A stretch of DNA of 64,000 bases from NCBI GenBank assembly GCA_027079305.1, contig JALWVU010000055.1:124001-188000 (forward strand). Direction: 5' to 3'. Of this stretch, positions 8,483-19,814 are shown piece after piece. Source of the stretch: Aquificaceae bacterium (GTDB taxonomy: Bacteria; Aquificota; Aquificia; Aquificales; Aquificaceae). Every line of letters starts with the position of its first letter. Within the stretch, counting starts at the first letter, position 1. Both the position numbers and the translations under genes were made by a program. The notes under the pieces are model-generated. The model had not been told where the DNA came from. It saw only the letters and a list, made by a program, of their open reading frames with translations, and did not search any database.

Positions 8483-9453
8483 CTTGCAAACTCCGTATAC
8501 CAGGAGTATATCGCGTAGGCTAAGTATATGAGCAGGAATATCCCCGCCTCAAATCTGGAGACGGAGTGCCTCCTCCCGGTGTAGTTGGATATGAAGAGAA
8601 CGAGGGTGGCTACGAACAGAAGGGCGAGATCCTTGAAAACCCTCTCGGGCACGGGTATGGGATTTATGAGGGCACTTGCTCCGAGGACGAGGGAGACGTT
8701 GAATATGTTGGATCCCGCCACGTTCCCGAGGGCTATGTCCGGGTTGCCCCTGTAAGCGGCCACCGCGGAAGTGAGGAGCTCGGGGAGAGAAGTCCCTATC
8801 GCTATCATAAAGAGCCCCACCACCACCTGACTTACACCGAGGGAAAGGGCGAGGTTTACCCCACCGCTGACCGTCCAGTCCGCTCCCAAAATAAGCCCTG
8901 CGAGGCCTAAGATTATAAGAACGCTCCCTTTCAGGTAGCTCAGCCTCTGAAGGTTGTCGTCCACCGAGTCTCTCTCCAGAAAGGCGGCGAGAAAGTATAG
9001 GTATCCCACAAAGGTGGTTATCAGAACGAGGCCCTCCGACCTGGATACGAAAGCCTGCGGTGAGTGATCGAGAACCTTATCGCTCACCATAGCAAAGAGA
9101 ACGAGTATGGAAAGGAAGTTCAGGGGTATCTCCTTCTTGACGAATGTCCCGTGTATAGAAAGGGGCCTTATCAGACCCGCCACGCCCAGTATAAGGAGGA
9201 TGTTGGCTATGTTGGAACCTATCACGTTCCCTAAGGTTATCTCCGAAGCACCCTCGAGGCTGGCCTGAACGTTCACCGTAAGCTCGGGAAGTGAGGTCCC
9301 GAAGGCGACTAGGGTGAGGCCTATGACGAACTCGGGTATGCCCGCCCTCCTCGCAAGCCCCGAGGCTCCGGTTATAAGGAGGTCCGCCCCCTTGACGAGG
9401 ATGGCTATTCCCAGGACGAGCTTGATGAAATCTAAGACTATCCCCTTTTCCAT
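8479..9453 (-). CDS. Sodium/calcium exchanger family (CaCA) protein
   Basis: The 324-residue membrane protein has about ten helices in two homologous halves. Each half carries the alpha-repeat: GLTLVAFGTSLPELTVN near residue 41-57 with GNVIGSNIANI after it, and GLFMIAIGTSLPELLTS with GNVAGSNIFNV in the second half. These repeats form the cation site of bacterial YrbG-type exchangers. It exchanges Ca2+ for Na+ or H+ across the inner membrane. It sits between a DUF1122-like gene (16-bp overlap) and the AtpZ-like gene (4-bp overlap). Confidence 0.9.
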   Translation of the reverse strand: MEKGIVLDFIKLVLGIAILVKGADLLITGASGLARRAGIPEFVIGLTLVAFGTSLPELTVNVQASLEGASEITLGNVIGSNIANILLILGVAGLIRPLSIHGTFVKKEIPLNFLSILVLFAMVSDKVLDHSPQAFVSRSEGLVLITTFVGYLYFLAAFLERDSVDDNLQRLSYLKGSVLIILGLAGLILGADWTVSGGVNLALSLGVSQVVVGLFMIAIGTSLPELLTSAVAAYRGNPDIALGNVAGSNIFNVSLVLGASALINPIPVPERVFKDLALLFVATLVLFISNYTGRRHSVSRFEAGIFLLIYLAYAIYSWYTEFAR

Positions 9454-10022
9454 AGGCTCTCGAGTATTTTAAACCTTTCCAGAGCTTTCCTTTTAAGCTC
9501 CTCCTCCCCGCTCTTCTTCAAAAATTCTCCTAGGTCTTTCTCGAGCTCTTTAAACCTTTTCTCCTGAACCTCCTGGCTTTCGGTTTTCTCCCCCTGGAGC
9601 TTGTGTCCGCCCTCCATAAGTCCCTCGGGGATATACCAGTCCCTCACGTAGGTAAAGCCTCTCTTCGCGAGCTCAAAGCCGAGCCTCGAGAGGGCGGGAG
9701 GGATACCCTTCTTCAGCTCGTCCGCGGTCCTCAGGTCCTCGAAGTACTCTATGAATAGCCTCCCCGTGTGAGGAGAGAAAAGGTCGAGTATCTTTTCCTC
9801 CAGCTCGGTTCCGTATATGTCTTTGCTCAGGCCGAAGAGTTCTATCCAGTCCCTGTAGTGCTCCCTTCCCAGAAAGAGCTTCGCGTGTAGTAAAAGCCTA
9901 CCTTCAAGAAATAGATCCAAATTGAACTCCTGAGCGAACCTCCCGCCCTTGACCTCCGCTTTAAGGATCTTTCCGTTCTCTATCTCAACGCCCTTTTTGA
10001 GCTTCTCTATCAGCTCGATCAT
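9438..10022 (-). CDS. Hypothetical protein, probably DUF1122 family
   Basis: The 194-residue soluble protein has a central block (HTGRLFIEYFEDLRTADELK, then PPALSRLGFELAKRGFTYVRDWYIPEGLMEGGHKLQGEK) that resembles the DUF1122 family of Aquificales and archaea. It is followed by a charged helical tail of about 45 residues. The fold suggested by HAKLFLG and RLFIEYF segments may be acetyltransferase-like, but that is a guess. It lies 4 bp after the lipoate ligase gene, in the same operon. Confidence 0.6.
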   Translation of the reverse strand: MIELIEKLKKGVEIENGKILKAEVKGGRFAQEFNLDLFLEGRLLLHAKLFLGREHYRDWIELFGLSKDIYGTELEEKILDLFSPHTGRLFIEYFEDLRTADELKKGIPPALSRLGFELAKRGFTYVRDWYIPEGLMEGGHKLQGEKTESQEVQEKRFKELEKDLGEFLKKSGEEELKRKALERFKILESLWKRG

Positions 10023-10026
10023 GGGA

Positions 10027-11076
10027 TCAGCCCTCGTAAAGGAGCTTCATAAGATCCTCTACCTCAACTCCGGGAAACTCCACCTCTTCCCTGCTGAAGA
10101 ACTCTTCTATTTTCTTCCTTATAGGTTCTTTCTCAAAGGGAACTCCCTTAAGGCTCTCCTCAAGCACCCTCAGTGAGCTTCTGGGATAAAGTGTGAAGTC
10201 TCCGTATATCCTCACGTCCTCTATCACACCCTCCCAGATATGAACCTCCGCCCTCAGCAGTCCTCCCCTCGCCTTGTGGACTGCGGTCCTCACAAATACA
10301 CCTTCCTTTATCTTTATCGCCCTGTGCTTTCTCCCCGTGTCCTCCAGGAGGGCTTCCTCTGATGTGAACTCTTCTTTTAACTTGTCCGCCAGAGAGACCG
10401 CTGGAGGCGGTATTTCTCCAAAACCCTCGAAGTCTATGATCTTTGAGAACTCTTCCACGAGAAGGCTCTCCACCTCCTCGTAGCTCGGCATCTTGCCCGT
10501 TTCCTTCTCTACCCAGGAGATGTTCTCCTCGAGAGACTTGTAGAGCTTGTCCCTGAACTTCTCTTCTGGAACCCTGAAGATCTCGGACATCAGCTTCGTG
10601 TTGAACCTCAGGAGCAGACCGCCCACGAAGACAAAGGAGTCCCCTATGTCCGCCGCACCCTGACCGCTTATCTTCTTCTTGTTCTTTTTAACCACTATGT
10701 CGTTTATGGGTCTGTATTCGGTCTCCACCCCGAGCCTTCTGTAGGTCTCTATAACAGGGACAGAGAACTTCCTGTAAGCTTCCTCTATCTTGAATGGGAG
10801 CTTTCCCGAGCATCTTTTCAGTATGAGCTGGTAGAAGACCTGATCCCCGTCCAGGAGGACCGCTCCGCCACCTACTTCCCTCCTTATAACCGGAATTCCC
10901 TTCTCCATGCACTTCTTAAGATCGATTATCTCCTCTGTCTTATCGAAGTATCCTACGCTCACGTAGGTCTCCGTAGGAGAAGTGATTATCAGGCCCTCGT
11001 ATCCGAGCCTCGCCATGGCGTGGAAGAGGGTTATCGAGCGGAGATTGGGCTGTTTTCCCGCAAGGTAGATCTTCAT
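10027..11076 (-). CDS. lplA: Lipoate-protein ligase A family
   Basis: The 349-residue protein has the LplA catalytic domain with RREVGGGAVLLDGDQVFYQ near residue 65-83 and KISGQGAADIGD near 135-146, the lipoyl-AMP binding parts. A C-terminal accessory domain (about 240-349) is of the type that closes over the active site in bipartite ligases. It activates lipoate and attaches it to lysine of E2, GcvH or, in sulfur-oxidising Aquificales, lipoate-binding proteins of the sHdr pathway. Which protein it serves cannot be told from this window. It starts 3 bp after a 38-residue membrane peptide gene. Confidence 0.88.
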   Translation of the reverse strand: MKIYLAGKQPNLRSITLFHAMARLGYEGLIITSPTETYVSVGYFDKTEEIIDLKKCMEKGIPVIRREVGGGAVLLDGDQVFYQLILKRCSGKLPFKIEEAYRKFSVPVIETYRRLGVETEYRPINDIVVKKNKKKISGQGAADIGDSFVFVGGLLLRFNTKLMSEIFRVPEEKFRDKLYKSLEENISWVEKETGKMPSYEEVESLLVEEFSKIIDFEGFGEIPPPAVSLADKLKEEFTSEEALLEDTGRKHRAIKIKEGVFVRTAVHKARGGLLRAEVHIWEGVIEDVRIYGDFTLYPRSSLRVLEESLKGVPFEKEPIRKKIEEFFSREEVEFPGVEVEDLMKLLYEG

Positions 11077-11079
11077 GGT

Positions 11080-11196
11080 TCAGGAAGGTTTACCGTGCTC
11101 CTCAAGATTTCTTCCTATAAGTATTAGAGCCAGTGTTATGAGGAGAGCTGCACCTCCAAGCAAAAGGGCAAAGGTAGTGAAATCTATCTCATTCAT
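11080..11196 (-). CDS. Single-pass membrane micropeptide (38 aa)
   Basis: This frame is short. It starts MNEIDFTTFALLLGG and continues into a hydrophobic helix (AALLITLALILIG), then a short polar tail RNLEEHGKPS. Its ATG lies within the end of the 64-residue gene (8-bp overlap), and its stop is 3 bp before lplA, so it sits tightly inside the operon. The arrangement and clean helix favour a real gene. The function is unknown; it could be a small subunit of a membrane complex. Confidence 0.6.
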   Translation of the reverse strand: MNEIDFTTFALLLGGAALLITLALILIGRNLEEHGKPS

Positions 11197-11383
11197 CTCT
11201 TTTCCCTCCTATGAATATTAGGGTAGCTCCGAGGACAAGTAACAACAACCATATGAGAAAGCCTACTAGGGCGGTTTTCAAGGGTATGCTACCTTCCATA
11301 CCGAACTTTATGAGGACAAATGCTATTATCGCAAGACCTATGGACAGAAAATGTTTGCCCACCTCGTAAAATACCTTTCCCAT
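11189..11383 (-). CDS. Small two-helix membrane protein (64 aa)
   Basis: I chose the start at 11383 because it forms a TAATG overlap with the stop of the upstream gene; a longer frame upstream would only be a shadow of that gene. The 64 residues hold two membrane helices (FLSIGLAIIAFVLIKFG and ALVGFLIWLLLLVLGATLIFIG) and a basic end. Similar small proteins are widespread and unassigned. It is co-transcribed with the 38-residue peptide and lplA. Confidence 0.65.
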   Translation of the reverse strand: MGKVFYEVGKHFLSIGLAIIAFVLIKFGMEGSIPLKTALVGFLIWLLLLVLGATLIFIGGKRDE

Positions 11384-11718
11384 TAAACGCTTCCCTCGAG
11401 CTCCTTCAGATACACCTTCCACCTTGGGGGTGTCAGCTCCGTGGAGCATCCGAGGGAGGAGGTATCGTATATCTTGAAGGCTTTAGGGTTTTCTGGCTCG
11501 TGGACGAAGATAAAGACTGTTCCCTGTGTAAGAGTGGTCAGGCTCTCCTTCCAGTTTTTAACCTCATTTACTATGTCCTTGAGTTTTTCTTTCGCTTCCT
11601 CCGCACTGAGTAGCTCCCTCTTTTTATCCTTCACGTCTTCGAATATCCACTCTCCAGAGTTTATGCTGTCGAGTATCTCCAAGACCCTTCCTTCAGAAGG
11701 TATCCCATAGAACCTCAT
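11383..11718 (-). CDS. Hypothetical protein
   Basis: The protein has about 111 residues, starting MRFYGIPSEGRVLEIL. The frame is open to 11766, but TATAAT at 11725-11730 lies 6 nt before the ATG at 11718, which favours the shorter, leaderless form. It is charged and helical in the first half, and a compact beta segment (TVFIFVHEPENPKAFKIYD) follows. I recognise no family. It heads the minus-strand operon ending with AtpZ and is divergent from the MCE gene. Confidence 0.6.
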   Translation of the reverse strand: MRFYGIPSEGRVLEILDSINSGEWIFEDVKDKKRELLSAEEAKEKLKDIVNEVKNWKESLTTLTQGTVFIFVHEPENPKAFKIYDTSSLGCSTELTPPRWKVYLKELEGSV

Positions 11719-11724
11719 GACAAA

Positions 11725-11780
11725 ATTATAGTCGAAGGAGGACTGTCTGGACACTATCCGGTCCATACCGATCTTATACT
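11725..11780. promoter_or_regulatory. Divergent promoter pair, hypothetical gene / MCE gene
   Basis: On the minus strand TATAAT (11730-11725) is 6 nt before the ATG at 11718. On the plus strand TATACT (11775-11780) is 8 nt before the ATG at 11789. Neither gene has a clear Shine-Dalgarno sequence. Confidence 0.5.
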
Positions 11781-11788
11781 ATTAATCG

Positions 11789-13360
11789 ATGAGCATAACA
11801 ACAGAGGTGAAGCTGGGGGCCTTTGTTCTCGCAACCGCCTTTGCCTTTGCTTTCCTGATACTCACCTTCGGAGAGATCCCTCTTTTTAGGCCTGAGACAA
11901 AGAGCTATACCGTCTACTTCAAGGATGTGGGAGGGCTATCCAAGGGTGCGGAGGTTCGTGTAGCGGGAATAAGAGCAGGAAGAGTGGAGGAGATAACTCT
12001 GGAAGAGGGCAGGGTCAAGGTCCTCTTCAGCGTGGAGAAGAAGGTAAAACTCTTTAGGGACGCCTCCGCAACCATAGGAACCTTGGGTCTGATGGGAGAC
12101 AAGTATCTGGCTATAGATCCAGGATCTCCGGAGAGCGGTGAGCTTTCCGAGGGTAGCACACTGAAGGCTTCGGAAGGGGGTGCGGATACGGACAGGCTCA
12201 TAAGGGAGCTCACCAGAACCGCTGAGAGCTTCAGGGAAGTCGCTCTGAACCTCAACAGAATCTTAGAAGAGAACAGGAGGAACCTGAGAGAAACATTGAA
12301 GAATCTTAACGCTCTCACCGCTACACTCAAGCAGATAGCGGAGGAAAACCAGGAGAATCTGAGGATCACCCTCGCCCAGATGGCTCAGCTCACCGAGAAG
12401 CTCAACAGGACACTCCCCGAGGCCATAGCCTCCATAGATAGGCTTGCGGACGAGCTTAACGCTATAGCTTCCGAAAACAGGGAGGATATAAGGCTCCTCG
12501 TAGCCAATCTGAGGAGTATATCTCAGGACCTAAAGGGAGACTTACCTCGTCTTGTGGAAAACCTAAACACTCTGTCCGAGAACCTGAACGAGGTGGTAAA
12601 GGAAAACAGACGTGACATCAGGATAACCGTAAGGAACCTGACGGAGATAACGGAGAAACTCAAGGCGAGTTCTAGGAGGCTCGACAACATACTTTCCAAG
12701 ATAGAAAGCGGAGAGGGAACCATCGGAAAGCTCGTTACGGACGACGAGCTTTATGAAAGCGTGTCCAAGGGGGCAAAGCTCTTTGGTGAAGCGGGAGAGG
12801 TGATAACCAAGACCAAGATATTCGTGGGGTTCGGGGGTGAAGTCTATACCGGTGGGGACGCTAAGGGATACATGTCCCTGAGGATAGAGCCCGATAAGAA
12901 AACCTACTATCTTCTGGAAGTGGTGGGAGATTCCAGGGGGAGGGTTTACACGGAACAGATCGTAGGGGGAGACGAGATAGTAAAGAAGGAGTTCAAGCCC
13001 GAATTCACTCTCCAGATAGCCAAGAAGTTCTTCGTATCCGACGATAAGTACTTCACCATAAGGGCAGGCCTGAAGGAATCTACGGGAGGGATAGGATTCG
13101 ACTTCGTCCCTTCCGAGAGGATAAAGCTTTACTCGGACATATGGGATACGGGTAGAAAGGACAGACCCGGGGAGGATAACCTCAAACCTCTCCTTCAGGT
13201 GGGCCTCCAGCTGAGAATAAAAGGACCCCTCTACACCAGATTCGGCGGGGACGATCTGCTGAACGACAAACTCAGGGGAGCCTTCGTGGGTGCTGGACTT
13301 GAGTTTTCGGAAGAGTATCTTAAGTATCTCCTGGGTGGATTAGGTCTACCTTTTCCCTGA
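11789..13360 (+). CDS. MCE/MlaD-like lipid transport protein with C-terminal barrel-like domain
   Basis: The 523-residue protein starts with one membrane helix (about 9-29). An MCE domain follows at about 36-120, with VYFKDVGGLSKGAEVRVAGI and LGLMGDKYLAIDPG. Next comes a coiled coil of about 200 residues with a repeated EENRxNLRxTLxNL pattern. The last ~170 residues are alternating polar/hydrophobic strands (KTYYLLEVVGDSRG, YFTIRAGLKES, GGIGFDFVPSERIKLY) ending in ...GLPFP, like a small outer-membrane beta-barrel. MCE proteins ferry phospholipids between membranes. A long MlaD fused to a barrel is known from Veillonella as a transenvelope bridge. The partner permease and ATPase genes are not adjacent. 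Confidence 0.85.
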   Translation: MSITTEVKLGAFVLATAFAFAFLILTFGEIPLFRPETKSYTVYFKDVGGLSKGAEVRVAGIRAGRVEEITLEEGRVKVLFSVEKKVKLFRDASATIGTLGLMGDKYLAIDPGSPESGELSEGSTLKASEGGADTDRLIRELTRTAESFREVALNLNRILEENRRNLRETLKNLNALTATLKQIAEENQENLRITLAQMAQLTEKLNRTLPEAIASIDRLADELNAIASENREDIRLLVANLRSISQDLKGDLPRLVENLNTLSENLNEVVKENRRDIRITVRNLTEITEKLKASSRRLDNILSKIESGEGTIGKLVTDDELYESVSKGAKLFGEAGEVITKTKIFVGFGGEVYTGGDAKGYMSLRIEPDKKTYYLLEVVGDSRGRVYTEQIVGGDEIVKKEFKPEFTLQIAKKFFVSDDKYFTIRAGLKESTGGIGFDFVPSERIKLYSDIWDTGRKDRPGEDNLKPLLQVGLQLRIKGPLYTRFGGDDLLNDKLRGAFVGAGLEFSEEYLKYLLGGLGLPFP

Positions 13361-13364
13361 TTTG

Positions 13365-13370
13365 TATTTT
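13365..13370 (+). promoter_or_regulatory. -10 element TATTTT before the M29 peptidase gene
   Basis: TATTTT ends 7 nt before the ATG at 13378 and begins 5 nt after the MCE gene stop. No Shine-Dalgarno sequence is present. Confidence 0.4.
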
Positions 13371-13377
13371 AATTTAT

Positions 13378-14472
13378 ATGAGGAGCGCCATGTTTAAAGA
13401 GCAGATAAGGAATCTATACAAAGTAAACTTAAATCTGAGGGGAGAGGAGACCCTTTTAATCTTTACCGATGACGAAAAGGATTACCTGAAAGATCTCCTC
13501 CCCGAGTTTGTGGAGGTCGCCCACAGTATAACACCGAACGTTAAGAGCCTCGTGTATAAGTCTACAAAGGTTCATGGAACAGAACCTCCTGAGGAACTGT
13601 GGGAACTGACCTTCGGCAGGGAGGCGGTCTTGGCGCTTAAAGAGAAGGGACTATTAGAAAAGATACTGGGTAAGGAAAGCTACTCCCAGGAGGAAGCGGT
13701 CAGCATTCTGAAGGAGAAGGCGGAGGGTGTTCCGGATGTGGTCGTCGCATTCCCCTACTACTCGACCACCCACACCTTCTACAGAAAGGTTCTAACAGAC
13801 GTATTCGAGGCCAGATACGCCTCCATGCCCCTCTTCGATCCCTCCATGTTCCTCACATCCATGAACGTGGACTGGGAGTATGTGGCAAAGCTCAGCAGGG
13901 ATATAGCGGAGATTCTTACGGAGGCGGAATGGGCTCACGTCAAATCCGACTACGGGACGGACATAGAGTTTTCCGTAAGCGGAAGGAAGGGGATAGCGGA
14001 CACGGGGCTCTTCCACGAGCCGGGAGACTTCGGGAACCTGCCCGCCGGTGAGGCCTTCATAGCTCCGGTGGAAAAGGAGGCTTACGGAAGGCTCGTGATA
14101 CTCTACGCACCCGACAGGGAGCTGGAGAGACCCCTTACCTTGAAGTTCATAGACGGCGGTGTAGAGAGCATAGAGGGTTTCGAGGATTACAGATACTTCA
14201 TAGAGGATATATTTAAGAGGATGCCGGAGGCCAGATACATAGCGGAGTTCGGAGTGGGAACGAATCCGAAGGCATCGAGGCCCGACAACCTCCTGGAGGC
14301 GGAGAAGATACTGGGAACTGTCCACATAGCCATAGGAGACAACCACACCTTCGGGGGTCTGAACAAGGTGGGTTTCCACACCGATTACGTTGTTTTCGAG
14401 CCTACAGTTCTTATAGGAGGAAGAGGATGGGAAAAAGAGTTGCTACGGAAAGGAAAACTCCAGAGGATATAA
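13378..14472 (+). CDS. M29 family aminopeptidase-like protein
   Basis: The 364-residue protein carries the C-terminal signature of M29 thermophilic aminopeptidases: EFGVGTNPKA (near residue 283-292) and HIAIGDNHTFGGLNKVGFH (near 320-338). These supply metal-binding Glu, His and Asp residues. M29 enzymes remove N-terminal residues using a two-metal site. An in-frame ATG at 13390 is an alternative start. The gene overlaps the following Crp-type regulator by 46 bp. Confidence 0.8.
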   Translation: MRSAMFKEQIRNLYKVNLNLRGEETLLIFTDDEKDYLKDLLPEFVEVAHSITPNVKSLVYKSTKVHGTEPPEELWELTFGREAVLALKEKGLLEKILGKESYSQEEAVSILKEKAEGVPDVVVAFPYYSTTHTFYRKVLTDVFEARYASMPLFDPSMFLTSMNVDWEYVAKLSRDIAEILTEAEWAHVKSDYGTDIEFSVSGRKGIADTGLFHEPGDFGNLPAGEAFIAPVEKEAYGRLVILYAPDRELERPLTLKFIDGGVESIEGFEDYRYFIEDIFKRMPEARYIAEFGVGTNPKASRPDNLLEAEKILGTVHIAIGDNHTFGGLNKVGFHTDYVVFEPTVLIGGRGWEKELLRKGKLQRI

Positions 14473-15149
14473 AGCTCGATTTCATAGAGAAGGTCCACCT
14501 CTTCGAGGACCTGAGTCAGGACGAGCTTCGGGAAGCGGTCAGGTACATGACCATAAAGGACTACGACAAGGGAGACTACCTCTTTTTCGAGGAGGATGCG
14601 GAACCCGGCATATTCATCCTCGTGGACGGCCTCGTCAAACTTATAAAGGAAACTCAGGATGGTAAGACCATAATAGTGAGGCTCGTCTTCCCGGGGGACG
14701 TCTTCGGGTGGATAGAGTGGGGTAAGAAAGCACCCAAGAGCACCTACACCGCCATGGCGGTCTTAAAATCCAAGGTCCTCTACATATCCAACAAGGACTT
14801 CATAACCCTCGCCATAAAGTATCCCGCGGTTGCCATAAAGATGACCTGCGACGCTACCGCCAACCTCCTCCAGACCTACGAGATCCTAAAGAGCATAGCT
14901 TCGGGAAGAGTAGAGGAGAGGATAGCCAAGGTTCTCTTAGAGCTTGCGGACAGGATAGGGGTGAAAAAGGGTAATAGCGTGGTGATAAGGCTTCCCCTAA
15001 CCAGGCAGGACATAGCGGAGATGACGGGAACCACGGTGGAGACCGCCATCAGAGTCATGAGCAGGTGGAAGAAGCAGGGCATAATAAACACCGAGAGAGG
15101 ATACATAGAAATACTCGACCGCAAGGAGCTGGAGAAGCTTTTGGTGTAA
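14427..15149 (+). CDS. Crp/Fnr family transcriptional regulator
   Basis: The 240-residue protein has a cyclic-nucleotide-binding-type sensor domain (about 28-140; KGDYLFFEEDAEPGIFILVDG and LVFPGDVFGW). A dimer helix follows, then a Crp winged helix-turn-helix whose recognition region is TRQDIAEMTGTTVETAIRVM (about 190-209). No Fnr-type N-terminal cysteine cluster is seen, so a [4Fe-4S] oxygen sensor is unlikely. Arg/Ser residues of a classical cAMP pocket are not obvious, so the ligand is unknown. It overlaps the M29 gene by 46 bp. Confidence 0.9.
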   Translation: MGKRVATERKTPEDIKLDFIEKVHLFEDLSQDELREAVRYMTIKDYDKGDYLFFEEDAEPGIFILVDGLVKLIKETQDGKTIIVRLVFPGDVFGWIEWGKKAPKSTYTAMAVLKSKVLYISNKDFITLAIKYPAVAIKMTCDATANLLQTYEILKSIASGRVEERIAKVLLELADRIGVKKGNSVVIRLPLTRQDIAEMTGTTVETAIRVMSRWKKQGIINTERGYIEILDRKELEKLLV

Positions 15150-15152
15150 AAT
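15147..15152 (+). promoter_or_regulatory. -10 element TAAAAT overlapping the crp-like stop codon
   Basis: TAAAAT includes the TAA stop of the regulator gene and ends 8 nt before the ATG at 15161. This could give the secreted protein-ctpA-tsaD unit its own leaderless transcript. Confidence 0.4.
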
Positions 15153-15160
15153 AGGTCAGG

Positions 15161-15558
15161 ATGAAAAGGTTTCTTCCGCTGATCCTGATTACACCGCTTC
15201 TTGTAGGTATGTCCGAGCCTGCGAGCGTCCCTCCAGAGGTTAAGAATATTAAGGCTAAAGTTCTGGACAAGAAGGGCGTTGAACATCAGCTTAAGGAGTT
15301 CTCCTGCGGTGAGGGTGCGAGTCTGGAATTCAGGAAGGGAACTCTGGACTACACGATATCTCTTTCCTCCATAGAGAGGATCGAGGTTTTGGGAGAAAAC
15401 TCGGGGAATGTGAAGGTTAAAGTCAGACTAAGGAGCGGTAAGGAGGAGGTTTTCGATCTTCCTTCCTCCGTCAGATGCACAGCCTACTCCGAGGTGGGAA
15501 GCGTGAGCTTTTACATAAACGAGGTCAAAAGTATAGAGATCATAAAGGGAGAGGAGAG

Positions 15559-15562
<4 letters not shown>
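15161..15562 (+). CDS. Secreted hypothetical protein upstream of ctpA
   Basis: A signal peptide (MKRFLPLILITPLLVGMSEPA) precedes about 110 residues of beta-rich sequence (AKVLDKKGVEHQLKEFSCG, YTISLSSIERIEVLGE, VKVKVRLRSGKEEVFDLP, VSFYINEVKSIEI). I do not recognise the family. Two cysteines could form a disulfide. It overlaps ctpA by 4 bp (ATGA), so a periplasmic role alongside the protease is plausible but not shown. Confidence 0.65.
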
Positions 15563-18166
<2,604 letters not shown>

Positions 18167-18170
<4 letters not shown>

Positions 18171-19735
18171 GAGCCTATTATATCAACCAGATCCTTCGCC
18201 CCCCTGATCGTGTTCTCCGTTGCCCTGCCCATCAGCCTCGCCACCTCTAAGAGTTTCTCCTCCTCCGAGAGCTTCCTGACTCTTATGTAGGGTATATCTC
18301 CTATGAACTCCTTCTCAGTTATGAAGTTCACGTCCCCCGCGGCGCAGACCGGAGCGGAGTGGGTGATAACTATGAGCTGCATACTTTTGGAGAGCTTTTT
18401 GAGTAGCCTGGCGAGCTTTATGGAGCTCTCACCGCTCACGCCCACGTCCACCTCGTCGAACACGTAGGTTTCCGCGGGAGGGAGGACGAGGGAAAAGGCA
18501 AGAAAGAGCCTGGTCAGCTCACCTCCAGAGGCGGACTCCTCTAGGGGTTTGAGATCGGAGCGGTAAGAGGAGAAGAGGAAGCGTATCCTGTCGAGGCCGA
18601 ATCTGGAGGGATCTTCCCTCTTTAACTCTACCTTAAGCTTTGCTTTTTCGAGGTTGAGGTCCTTCAGAACTCCCTCTATCTCCCGCTCGAGCCTCGAGGC
18701 TGTCTTTTCACGTGCAGAGCTCAGCTCCTCGGACACCTTCATGAGCTCTTCCTTTGCCCTCTCAAGCTCCTCCTTTATCTCCTCTATCAGCTCTTCGTAA
18801 TTGTAGGAGACGGAGAGCTCCTCCTTTATCCTCTTTGCCTCCTCAAGTATCTCCGCGTAGGACTTCTTATACTTCTTCTCGAGCCTCTGGACCTTGAAGA
18901 GGGTCTCGTTGATCCTGTCTATCTCCTCCTGTGAGAGGTCGAGGTCCTTATCCCTCAGCTCCTCAGTTATCTCCAAAAGCCTGTCCTTTATCTGGGTAAG
19001 CTCCTCCAGTAGCGCGTCCACGGGAGTTCCCAGCTCCTTAGCCCTCCACAGGTTCCTAAGAGCCTCGCTCAACTTGGAGTAGGCGGAGTCCTCCGCGTCG
19101 TAGAGATCCTGAAGGGAGCTGCTGATCAGCCTCTTTATCTTTTCGAGGTTCCTGAGCCTTTCCGCTTTAACCTTCAGCTCCTCCACCTCTTCGGGGCTAA
19201 GAGAAATATCTTCTATCTCCCTCAGCCTGAATTCCAAGAAGTCCCTCTTCTGGATGAGCTCCTCCCTTTTGCTCAGAAGCTCCTCGTATCTTCTTCTCAG
19301 CTCCGCATACCTCTCGTAGGCCTCCTCCACTTTATCCCTCAGCTTTAAAAGCCCCCCGAATCTGTCGAGGAGGTTCCTCTGGAACTCGGGTCTCAGGAGC
19401 TTTATGAACTCGTTCTGGCCTTGGATGGAGATCTTTCCCTCGGTTATCTCCCTGATCACCTTCGCGGTTGTCCCTCTGCCGTTGAGGTAATACCTGCTCC
19501 TTCCGTTTTTAATCTCCCTCCTCAGAAGGTAGGTCTCCCCATCGGTATCGAGCTCGAGCTCGACAGCGGTCCCCTCAGGGAAGTCCCCCTGCTGGCCCAT
19601 CACGAAGCCGACAGCAGATATGGTCATGGACTTCCCCGTTCCCGTCTCCCCTGAGATGACGTTGAGGCCTTTCCCCAGCTCCAGCTCTAAGTCCTTGATA
19701 AGCAGGAAGTTTTCCACATAAACCCTTCTGAGCAT
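18167..19735 (-). CDS. recN: DNA repair protein RecN
   Basis: An SMC-like ATPase with Walker A ISGETGTGKS near the N-terminus, long charged coiled coils in the middle, signature SGGELTRLFLAF, Walker B TYVFDEVDVGVSG, and an H-loop ITHSAPV. RecN holds DNA ends during double-strand break repair. I chose the ATG at 19735 because TATTAT lies 5 nt upstream and the first residues then read MLRRVYVENF, as in the family; the frame is open to 19771. At 522 residues it is slightly shorter than usual, mainly in the coiled coil. Confidence 0.92.
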
Positions 19736-19814
19736 GGGTAATAATATCGGATCTTCCAGGGGTAGCTTCAACGCCCCAGGAACCCATTGGGGAGATTTTT
19801 ATCAAATCACCTAA

